This document shows positions 50,568 to 64,000 of a stretch of 64,000 bases of DNA, piece by piece; position 1 is the stretch's first letter; each line of letters starts with the position of its first letter. The position numbers were made by a program, and so were the translations under genes. The stretch comes from Flaccisagitta enflata. Its lineage: Eukaryota; Chaetognatha; Sagittoidea; Aphragmophora. Where the stretch lies: positions 59,520,001 to 59,584,000 of the forward strand of contig OZ231127.1 of the NCBI GenBank assembly GCA_965153355.1, read 5' to 3'. Under the pieces are notes generated by a model, which saw only the letters and a list, made by a program, of their open reading frames with translations, searched no databases and was not told the DNA's origin.

Positions 50568-51340
50568 CAGTGGACTACCGCTTTTTCGTCACCTGATTTA
50601 ACGACATTTCGGATTTAACATCCAGATTTCTTTAGTCCCAAATTTTTGCAGGCTTTTGTAATGTTAATTTTACCTGATTTAATGACACCTGATATAACAG
50701 CCAAACCTGATTTAAAGTCGCTTTTTTCAGGTCCCTTAGAATTTTTTTCTGATTTAGTGACATTGACATTTTTTTGACTATGTGATATTTTTACTTTAAA
50801 CTTTTATTGAAGTTTTGATGTAATATAAATTTGATTAAAATATTTTAACATAAACTAAGACTCTGAACATAAAAAAGAACAAGATAACAGCTGTAAAATA
50901 AAAAAAACTATAAACAAAAAAAATGTATTATCATCAGTCGATAAACTTTTTATTGAAAAAATTCAAGTCAAAATCAGATATTTTTTTAGTGATATTTTTT
51001 TATCCCACAAATCATTTATGGTATCGTATACAGTACTTATTCCATGACATTGTGAGTTTTTACAAAGCTACATTTATTGAACTGTCTTTATTTATTTATC
51101 CTTCTGGCTGTCTGTCTGTCTGTCTATCTATCAGTTTGTCTTTAGCTTTCTATGTCTATCAACCGTTTGCACATATGCTTGAATACTGACTATAATCAAT
51201 CAGACACTGATGCTAGCCTTAATTGCTCATGAAACAGTTTTGATAAATAGGAGAAAACTAGAAATTCGGTTTAACAAGATTCGGATTTAACGACCGAAAA
51301 TCCCTAGTCCCTTCAAGGTCGTTAAATCGGGTTCCCACTG
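50568..51340. mobile_element. Pogo/Tigger-like TIR element
   Basis: Left end CAGTGGACTACCGC...ACCTGATTTAACGACATTTC; right end, inverted, CAGTGGGAACCCGATTTAAC. Both are flanked by TA. CAGTGG...GATTTAACGA is typical of pogo/Tigger-type termini. 773 bp, no transposase. Confidence 0.75.
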
Positions 51341-51344
51341 TAGT

Positions 51345-52394
51345 CGGTGGTACAAGTGATTGTCGAAAATGATTTAGTTTAATTCTACTATCGTGGTCAA
51401 AATAAGAGTCCTCACAATTGAATTTAGTTCTTAAACCTTGAATAATGATCAGAAAAACCTGTTTTCTTATTTCAGAAGTTTATTTTAGCGTATTTTGGCC
51501 CTAGATATTGCTTGTATAGTGATTTTTATAGTGTCATATAGCAGCATCACTGATTTGCGTGTGACAGGTTTCTCATCTCCTTTATCTGTTTTTGCCATTT
51601 AGGTTTTATGGTGAAGCTTGTGCTAATTTTGTTGTAAAATCTAAACGATTTGAGCAAATGAGCTCTGCTTGGTGGCAAATGAAAGCTCTTTTGAAGCTCT
51701 TTACAACAGTCACCAATTTTCTTATGTTTCTATAATTTCTATGTATGGAAAATATCCAAGTGAAGCTGCTGGAATTTCAAAAACAGAAATGATTTTTACC
51801 TTAGAAATCAAAATAAATCATTTTACTCTTTCTTCTGTAAAATCTAAACAAATTGAGCTACAGAGGTCTGCTTGGTGGCATTAGATTGCATTTTCGCAGA
51901 GCTTTCTAATGGTGACCAATTCTTATATGTTTTTTTGAATGATCTAGCCACAATGTAAGTAGGGCATCTCGGTTGGGCTTGTTCTTGCACAAAATGCTAA
52001 AAACTTGAGTTTTCTAACTGGAACTATCACCATCGACCTTCCTGACAGCCATTTTAGGTGTGAAAAACAATCTAGGAGCAAAAATGTGCAGGCAGGACCC
52101 TTTTAAGCCAAACCGCGTAAATAACAAGAAAATTAAAGGCGTTTTAACCAGTTATTGCTCTTTTCCTTCAATAAACGAAGATAATTAGGTAAATCATTCC
52201 TAATAATGGGCCAAAACAAAGTTACAGTGGTATCTAAATGTGTACTTTAAGATATCTCAGGATCAATTCATCCACAACAGTGGTTTGACTATCAAGAACT
52301 AGCTCACCCTTCTCGTGAGAGCTGATTAGATGCTGAGTATTGATGCACTATTGTATAGATGGGACATTGGCATTTTTTTTTCCAGGACCTTCGT
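51345..52394. other. Spacer sharing phrases with the ~600-bp TIR elements
   Basis: GAGCTCTGCTTGGTGGCA-type phrases (51660, 51865) recur in the 49.2 and 46.0 kb elements. An undelimited relative is likely at about 51390-51960. Confidence 0.35.
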
Positions 52395-53085
52395 ATGTCC
52401 GTCCGTCCATCCGCCCCTCCTAGGCTCTCAGGCCTGAAATCTGTCCTCTCAGAACTGAAATCTACCCTCTCAAGCCTGAAATCTGCCCTTTCAGGCTTTG
52501 AATTGGAGAGGGCAGATTTAAGGCCTGAGAGGGCAGATTTAAGGCCTGAATTGGCAGGTTTCAGATCTGAGAGGGGAGATTTCAGATCTGAAAGGACAAA
52601 TTTCATACCTGAGAGGAGAGATTTCAGGCCTGAGAGGGCAGATTTCAAGGCTGAGAGGGTAGGTTTAAGGCCTGAAGGGCAGATTCAAGGCCTGAGAGGG
52701 CAGATTTCAGGCCTGAGAGGGCAGATTCAAGGCCTGGGAGGGCAGATATCAGGCCTGAGAGGGCAGATTTCAGGCCTAAGAAGGCAGTTTTAATGCCTGA
52801 GAGGGCAGGTTAAGGCCTGAGAGGGCAGATTTAGGGCTTGAGAGGGCAGATTCAAGGCCTGAGAGGGCAGATTTCAGGCCTGAGAGGGCAGATTTTGGGC
52901 CTGGGAGGGCAGATTGAAGGCCTGAGAGGGTGGAATTTAGGCCTGAGAGGGCCTAGGGGGGGATGGATGGACAGACAGATGGATATACGGACGGACAGAC
53001 GGACAAACGAACAAACAGACGAATGAAAGTCCCCCTGTGTTCTACAGGACTTTGTCCCCTCTAGGGCCGCTGCCCAAAAAGTAGC
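52395..53085. repeat. Family B element with inverted minisatellite
   Basis: Units CTGAAATCTGCCCTCTCAGG read in one orientation to about 52500 and in the complementary orientation from there to about 52950. They are bounded by GGACGGAC-type sequence and, on the right, the CCCCCTGTGTTCTACAGG block. The frames across it are repeat translations. Confidence 0.75.
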
Positions 53086-53147
53086 CTTTGGATGTGCCCT
53101 ATTTCTCAATTTCCTAGATCCAGCAATTGTATTGACCACCTGCTTTT

Positions 53148-53660
53148 GGGCAGCGGCCCCTAAGGAGACAGAGTCCTATAGAACACACGGGGACTTTCGT
53201 TTGTCTGTCATTCCGTCTGTTTGTCCCCACCAGATCTGCCCCCCCAAATCTGCCCTCTCAGGCCTGAAATTAGCCTTTCAGGGCTAAAATCTGCCCCCTC
53301 AGGCTTTGAATCTGCCCTCTCAGGCCTGAAATGTGCCCTATCAGACCTGAAATCAGTCCTTTCCGGCCTTGAATCAGCCCTCTCAAATACAAGGCCTGAG
53401 AGGACAGATTTCAGGCCCAAGAGGATAGATTAAAGGCCTGGGAGGATACATTTCAGGAATGAGAAGGCAGATTTCAGGTCTGACAGGTCCTTGGGGGTGG
53501 ACAGACGGAAGGACAGACGAATGAAAGTCCCCCTGTGTTCTACAGGACTTCGTCCCCTTCGGAGCCGCTGCCCTGCTTCCTCTCACTCCAATTCACAATC
53601 ATGCAAAGCAGGGCAACGGGTATTGTTGACCACATATTGCCCTTGGGCAACCAGATATAG
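53148..53660. repeat. Family B element, second copy
   Basis: Terminal blocks at 53148-53206 (inverted) and 53520-53575. Between them the minisatellite again switches orientation near 53390. The right tail (TCACAATCATGCAAAGCAGG...TTGCCCTTGGGC) matches 56.05-56.11 kb in inverse. Confidence 0.75.
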
Positions 53661-55880
53661 GCGTATAAATGTAAAGCACTACAACAGGCCACTGCCCTCA
53701 AAGGTAAACAGCTCCATTCAAGGGGCCAAAAAAAGATTAAGAATGGGCAAAAATTACCACAATCTATGTATTCTTGATTACCTTTACACTTCTTTGACAA
53801 ATAAGTGCCTAATTATCTCATATCTGGGGCCTGATTTGGGGTTTGAGAGGCTTGATTTAAGGTTTAAAAGGTCTGATTTGGGGTTTGAGAGGCCTTATTT
53901 AGGGTTCAAGAGGCCTGATTTTGGGTCTTGAAGGCCTGACTTGGAATCTGAGAAAATTTGGTGTCCAAGATGCTGGATTTGGGGTCGGAAAGACCAGTTA
54001 AGGTAGGGGGTCTCGGTAGTACCAAATTTTAAAAGAAAAGTGAAAAGGTCAACATAAAACTTGTGTGTTATGATGATTGACATGTATTATGAGGGAAAAG
54101 CTAGCAATTTGGTCAGAAAATGCTAAAATGAGTAATCCCAAGGCTTGCTTACACCGCATATATTCTTTCTCGATAAAACCATCATTTTGAGGGTCTTCGC
54201 TAATGTTATTTGAGTTAAAGAACTTAATTTCTCTTTCAAGAAAACCATTTTTTTGCTGTCAACTCCTAAATAATAGTGTCAAGTTTGAGGAAAATCTATT
54301 TGATGCCTCATATCAACCTGGTTGGGTCATTTTCAGGTCATTTTACCCATATGCAACGGCTCTGAAAGCGATTTTCCTCCCCTCTCAACTCAGATATGAT
54401 TAAGAGTGCAGTTTGAAATGGTATACCTATACTTAGACCTTTGTCAACATCTACCTTTCACTCCTACATTCAATTGTTCCCACTTCCCCTCTGCTAGGGC
54501 AGCTGATCTTATGTCTTTTAACATGTGGTTATAACGCCTTTCTAATAGAGGTCGCCCACGGCCAGTCGTAAAATGCGCGCTTTGGGATTAGTCATTTGTT
54601 ACAAAAATAGGTCTTTATGAGTTGGAACCAATGGAGCAAAGGTCGATTATCAGTTCTACTAGGTTTTATTCATAATTTTTCAGCTTTAGTACCGACCATG
54701 ATTCCCTAGTTAAGGAGTCTTAGAAGTCAAATTTTGGGTCCAAGAGGCCAGATTTGGGGTCCGAGTAGCCTGGTTTGAGGCTTGCGGGGGTTGGATATGA
54801 AAACACCTGATTGGAAAAATGGAATCGTAGGTTATTGGCCCCTCCATTGCCAGTTTTGGTCATTTTTGTCCACTTTTGGTGTTTTGGAACTATTGGATGG
54901 GCCCATCAGGTGTCCTCATCCTTAACTTTTATCCTCATTTTGTTCTGCTGCACTTGATCAGGGTGAATGAATAGATCACTGGGCATTTAATTGTCAAAGA
55001 GGCCCAAATTTGTCAAAATTACTTAAAATTTGATAATTTTTGCCCATCTTTAGCCTTTCGGGGCCCCTCAGATAGGTCCCTCGGGAACCCTATCCTTTCT
55101 TCTGTTTCCTTACACCAAATGACAGCATCTTCACAGAAAATTTACCTCCTCAATGACATATATGAGGAGTAGATATGAGAAGAAACATCAACAAAGAACC
55201 TAACTTTTTAGCCATTTTTTATCATTTTGGCCATTAAGGGGCCCTTTTCAGACCTTTTGAGGACCCTACAGAGGCCCATTTCCGCAACTTCTTTTAATTT
55301 CATATTCTTTGTCACAGTTTGCTAAAGTGAGACAACATAAGCACGAAGCAGCAGCATCAGGCTGCAGCTGCGGCGCAGTGCATGAAAAGCTGTCTAGATA
55401 GAAGGAGCGAAAGGTGGAAAAGTCACACACGCCTGGATACAAATGTCAAAAAAACTGCTCCTGCCTGCACATCTTTCATAAAACATTATCAATATGAGTA
55501 TTGTTGGATGGAGAAATGATCGATGGTCCTTTCCATTCTTAGAAAACCCTGGTTTTAATCAGTTGGTTCCATCTAGGATCCTCTAATGTAAGAAAACATG
55601 GCGGACTCTTAATTTGACCAAGATAGTAATTCGAAAACAAATCTCAATTACATCATAATTATCGGTTCAAGAGTGGTTAAAAATTCTAGAAAATAGACCC
55701 CTACTCATCATTAAATAGAGCGTTACGAAGCCCTATAAGGAAACTGTTTTCATTTAGAACGTTTTTGATGCTTTGGATGTATCATCCAAGCGAAACATCA
55801 CAGACGAAATCCAACTGATTTCTCACGATCAGTTTATTTTTCAAATCTGTATCTACATAAGGTGTTCGTTTTGTTTATTT
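53661..55880. other. Spacer with GAGGCCTGATTTGGGGT minisatellite remnants
   Basis: Diverged minisatellite units at 53820-54000 and 54710-54795; otherwise unique A/T-rich sequence. No exon is supported. Confidence 0.4.
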
Positions 55881-55882
55881 GT

Positions 55883-58343
<2,461 letters not shown>

Positions 58344-59234
58344 TTTCGAAGAGGTTCTGAAAAACCGCTGCAAAAAAAAAAAAGAAGTAAAAAACTGTGA
58401 CATGTTGTTGCAGTGTCAAAAATAGCTTCACGTTTTTGAAAAGATTATATTTTCGTCAAGAAAAGGGAGAAAAAAAAGAAGAACATAAACGAGAAAAAAG
58501 AGAAGACAAGAACGAGTGTGTAACAAGAACAAGAGGAACAAAAAGTACAAGAAGAACAAGAAAAGCAATAAGAACAAGAAGGACAAGAAGAAAATAAGAA
58601 CAAGAAGAACAAGAAGAACAAGAAGAACAAGAGCAAGTGCAAGGACGAGAATAGAACGAAAAAAAAACCAAGAACGAAAAAGAAAGAAAACGAACGGAAA
58701 AGAACGTGAATTTAGCAATCTCTTAAACTTCAAGTTAAATAGAAAATCCGAGTGTACTGACAAAGTAAAGTAACTGTAGCGTAGTTGGCTCATAATGTGT
58801 ATTTTCCGTACACTTGGATGTGAAAACAAAGTCATATGACCCAACAGGTGCGCCCTAGGGATCAGAGGAAGAAAACGAGGGATTTTGCATGGACAGATGG
58901 ACCAACAACACCGACCAACAGACCATTAAGCATTAAACCTACCGCGCAAACGCTCGAGAATTGGGCATGACTGTGTACATATAGAACTACAGTAGTATAG
59001 AACTATAGAAGTACATGCAAATGTGGTTTGTAAGTAGTAGGTTCGATATTGCATTCAGAAGTGCATATTTTTAAAAAGTAGTCATCTTCATACAATGAAC
59101 GTCGGACAGACGGACTTATCCGGTTGATATAGATGTATAACTAATAGTGAGATGATGAAACCTTGGACGCCGAGTCCAAAGTTCAAATATCTTACGATAC
59201 CAACCGTTTGTCAACGTCTTAGAGTCACGATGCA

Positions 59235-59235
<1 letters not shown>
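58344..59235. other. 5' flank of the NPC2-like gene, with AAGAAC purine tract
   Basis: On the minus strand a TTTTTTTTTTTGCAG acceptor-like site at about 58365 suggests a possible intron in the 5' UTR. Farther upstream (58460-58680) is a purine tract of AAGAAC/AAGAAG units. No TATA is evident. Confidence 0.4.
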
Positions 59236-59236
<1 letters not shown>

Positions 59237-59311
<75 letters not shown>

Positions 59312-59400
59312 CAGAGAGACAGAGACAGAGACAGAGAGACAGAGACAGAGAGAAATGAGAGAGACAGAGAGACAGAGAGACAGAGAGAGAGATAGAGGCA
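59237..59400. repeat. (GA)n with GACA interruptions
   Basis: GA array passing into GAGACAGA units. Confidence 0.95.
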
Positions 59401-60187
<787 letters not shown>

Positions 60188-60396
60188 ACTCGGGGCTTAA
60201 CTCACCCCGGAGTGCTTGTTTTTAAATCCTTATTCAAATTTGATAGGATTAACCTGCCTCAACAACGATGATAGATTTAGATCGGGTTAACGTGGCTTTT
60301 TTGAGTCAACAATAGTGGATAAACAAGTGTTTAGATTCAGCATTTAATCAAATTCTCGAGTCTCTAGAGTCTGCTATGCGTGGGATCTGGGGAATC

Positions 60397-60906
60397 TCAT
60401 CGCGACTTCATTACTTCTTGGACATTGGTAGCGGCCTCAATCCGTCCAATGGTAGTCATCGGTAGTGGGATTGACTTGAATGCATTTTTTTTTCTTGTCA
60501 ACCAAAACCTAATGATTTCGGTGAGTAACTAGAATTTTTTTCTAAGAAAAAAAAAATCAAAGCTGTGATTGAACGCCGTCATTAATTTTCTCCCTGGCTC
60601 CCTGGCTCCCTGGCTCCCTGGCTCATTATGGCACGCCTTTCAAAGGTTGACTTGTCGTAAACAAATTAGCATCTAGGCATCTATGTAACTGTCAAATTTC
60701 ATAGAATTTCAGGTGATGATGGTGGATGATGTTCGGAAGCAACAGTCTAGATCTTAATCCAAATTTTGTATTCAAGTCAGAGGAAATAGATTGAAAAAAA
60801 TATCATCTCCATTTTTGACTACTACTAACTACCAATGGCGGTAGATAACCTTGAGGTTCACACCTCAGTTGTGAAATTCGCCATGACACTCTTTACATTT
60901 ACAACA
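60397..60906 (-). CDS. Candidate gene, last two exons (unknown function)
   Basis: Minus-strand exon 60864-60906 follows a very good acceptor (CTTCGTCTCCGTCGTCAACAG) and ends ACTGAG|GTGTGA in phase 0. The last exon, 60397-60528, follows TTCTAG in phase 0 and runs 43 codons to TGA. The joined frame reads VMANFTTELLTEIIRFWLTR and continues with a basic stretch and an Ala/Glu-rich helix. It looks coding in composition and phase but matches no family I recognise. A plus-strand frame with its own splice-like sites overlaps the last exon, so strand is not certain. Upstream exons would lie beyond a family A copy and were not found. Confidence 0.38.
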
Positions 60907-60974
60907 CTGTTGACGACGGAGACGAAGACGGGGATTGAAATAAGAGAGACATACAGAGCATGTGAAGGAGAAAC

Positions 60975-61142
60975 AAGGCCGAATACACGGCTACCCCAAT
61001 CAGGGGCTGTATTTGAGGTCACTTGATCATTTGGGCAGGAGCAGTGAGGCCATAGACCGCAAAAACCAAAAAAAGTAAAGTTTGATGGACCGACGGACTT
61101 ACGGACCGACAAAGCGGAGTGTAGAGTCGCGTAGCACGCGGC
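60975..61142 (-). repeat. Family A repeat, minus copy
   Basis: Minus strand begins GGCCGCGTGCTACGCGACTC and ends GTATTCGGCCTTGTTT. Confidence 0.78.
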
Positions 61143-61188
61143 CAAAAAAAAAAACAAGCATTAAGCAACCGACTGTTATGACTTTTCT

Positions 61189-61905
61189 AGTTGTCCGTCC
61201 GTCCGTCAATAAGAGGCTTTGTCCGTCCGTCCGTCCGTCCGTCAGCACGAGTCGAAAAGTGGGAAAACGAGTATTTTAGAAGCTTTTTGTTTATGTGTCT
61301 GTGTTGGGAAGGGGGTTGGGTGGGGCGTGGATGGGGGTTTGTCGCCCCTGCCCCTGCCCACCCGTCGCTATTGCTTAAAAGCTTTCTGAAAGTTCCGCCA
61401 TCTGAAAGTTGCGATCGTATCTGTATGTATTACTTAATTTGTGGTGTAGGTGACTGAAGGACTTATGTAATATATATACTGTTGGTGGATAGCCGAGGAC
61501 TACAATATCAAGTAGGCAATGTTGATGCCCGAATCACGAATATGCGTGGGCTCGTCAAACAGCGATAGAACATGAGGCACAATACAGTAAAGAAACGGTT
61601 AGTTTATGATAATATCGATAATCATGTTCATAATGATGTTGTTCTTTTTCTTTTCTTTTTTTTTTTTTTTTTTTGCCGCTATCCGCTGCGAGGGAAGCAA
61701 GCCCCAGTGAAAAAGGGAAAAGGATTCTCGCTATGCTTATCTCGAACAATTTCTTTACATACTCATGCAATTTTCCACGCGAGTTACGCAATTTCATTGA
61801 TTTTCCTAGAGGAGTCTTTTTAGTCACGTGCACGCGACTCTTCACCCTGCTTCGTCTGTCCGTCCGTCCATCCGTCGGTCTGTCGGACTGTCGGTCGTAT
61901 CGTCA
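61189..61905 (+). repeat. Decayed family A pieces and T-run spacer
   Basis: Pieces at 61189-61365 (GTCCGTCC units, CCCCTGCCCACCCG) and 61818-61905 (AGTCACGTGCACGCGACTCT then GTCC units, right half missing). Between them sequence is open on both strands (61673-61825) but not assignable. Confidence 0.55.
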
Positions 61906-62133
61906 CACTAGGATGGCTACTTTTAAACACGTTAGGCTACCGACTCCAGATTGGTCGTATTTGCATTTGGAAGCGTTCAACCATCTGTCTAAACTAGTAC
62001 CAGTCTGGTTCAGGTGTGTCAAATACGACTGAAGACTGTGTTTGAGACCATGACGCTGACTCAAGATGGGTCTGTTGATTTTAAAACGATCGCCGTTTTC
62101 CTTTTTCCAAAATTCCATCGGCAACCGTTTTTC

Positions 62134-62440
62134 AGTCGCGTGCTACGCGACTCTACACCCCGCTTTGTCGGTCCGTCAGTCGGTCGGTCGGTTGGTCCCC
62201 TTTTTACTTTTTCGGCGTTTTTTAAGCTTTTTGGGCTCACAGCTCTTTCCCAAATGCCATTATAAGTCATTTTAAGTCATTTTAAGTCATTCTAACTCAT
62301 TCTAAGTCATTTTACGTCATATTAAGTTATATCAAGTCACTAAGTCATTTCAGGTCACCTTGAGTCATTTTAACTCAATTTAAGTCCTCTTAAGTTATTT
62401 ATGCCCTGAACGCGACTTAAACAAAGGTCTTGGCCTTGTT
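62134..62440 (+). repeat. Family A repeat carrying an (AAGTCATTTT)n array
   Basis: Left hairpin AGTCGCGTGCTACGCGACT and (GGTC)n as usual. The middle is then replaced by about 14 diverged TTTTAAGTCA units before AACGCGACTT and TTGGCCTTG. Confidence 0.8.
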
Positions 62441-63470
<1,030 letters not shown>

Positions 63471-63471
<1 letters not shown>

Positions 63472-64000
63472 GTGGATGTCCCCCTCACGTGCCACTCTTT
63501 TCCTTCTCACAATCACAACGCGGTTTTCACGCGCGCGCCGAATCGCGATTTCTCGTTCAGGCGCAAAAGTAATCTCACATGTCAAAATCCGACAACCACG
63601 AACTCACGAAGCGCTTGAATGCGCGAAGTTGCCGACGCGCGACAATTTTAGCGAAATATAAAAGTTCCAACTTACTTCTCGAATTCTCTTGACTGAGGTT
63701 ACCATACTAAGAAATCTTCACTTGAGAATAATCATCTGACTTTGAAGTCTTCATCTAACTGAGGAGATGAAATCAAGAAGAAAAAAACTACATCTTTTCT
63801 TTCTTGAAAATTTTGGTTGACCTGATGATACTGACTGCTAATAAGTAAACCCCCCGTCAAAAAAAAACCACCGTCATCATTGTCTAATGTACATCACGAC
63901 TCGTTAATTTGAAAACTAACAAAACAATAACGGCGATGATGTTATTAATGCCGTTGACGATTTGCTTTGGCTCGCTTCTTTGCGTCTTTGTCTCTCCGCG
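63471..64000. other. Window end; CpG-containing spacer
   Basis: 63475-63660 is relatively rich in CGCG and open on both strands, perhaps near a promoter, but no exon is supported. The rest is A/T-rich. Confidence 0.3.

Overview
The window is eukaryotic, most likely from an invertebrate animal; I cannot name the species. The reasons are GT-AG introns with short exons, an NPC2/ML-type secreted protein gene, a HEPN-NACHT STAND protein of the kind expanded in invertebrate genomes, a Jockey/CR1-like LINE, several families of short terminal-inverted-repeat (TIR) DNA elements with TA, 4-bp, 8-bp and 9-bp target duplications, and an extreme load of simple repeats. Those are (CT/GA)n, (CTTT)n, (GTT/AAC)n, (ATC/GAT)n, (AATG)n and (CA/GT)n.

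Layout. Bases 1-17 kb hold microsatellites, scattered copies of a hairpin-ended repeat ('family A') and two TIR elements, with no convincing gene. At 17.2-17.7 kb there is a weak spliced gene candidate on the minus strand. At 19.8-23.5 kb lies one decayed LINE reverse transcriptase on the minus strand, split by a stack of four DNA elements whose removal rebuilds canonical RT motifs. At 24.5-26.2 kb are two further TIR elements. At 27.3-33.8 kb is the dominant gene, an apparently intronless 2170-residue protein on the minus strand. Its order is Pro/Thr-rich decapeptide array, HEPN (DZIP3-like), coiled coil, NACHT NTPase, polyglutamine, Kelch propeller. At 34.4-37.4 kb is a 3-kb TIR element filled with CT/GT arrays. 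At 40.1-41.0 kb is a small spliced gene fragment whose last exon is split by a hAT-type element with an exact 8-bp target duplication. At 43.9 and 46.7 kb are exon candidates. At 45.9-51.3 kb are five TIR elements. At 52.4-56.4 kb are inverted minisatellite elements ('family B'). At 55.9-58.3 kb is a complete five-exon NPC2/ML-domain gene on the minus strand, too short per exon to stand out as an ORF. At 60.4-60.9 kb is the 3' end of another candidate gene. The rest is repeats.

The genes do not form an operon or pathway. The large gene is best read as an intracellular STAND/NLR-like sensor or scaffold, and the NPC2-like gene as a secreted or lysosomal lipid-binding protein. The microsatellites and repeats fill introns and intergenic space. 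Most long ORFs in this window are low-complexity translations of dinucleotide and tetranucleotide arrays and are not genes.
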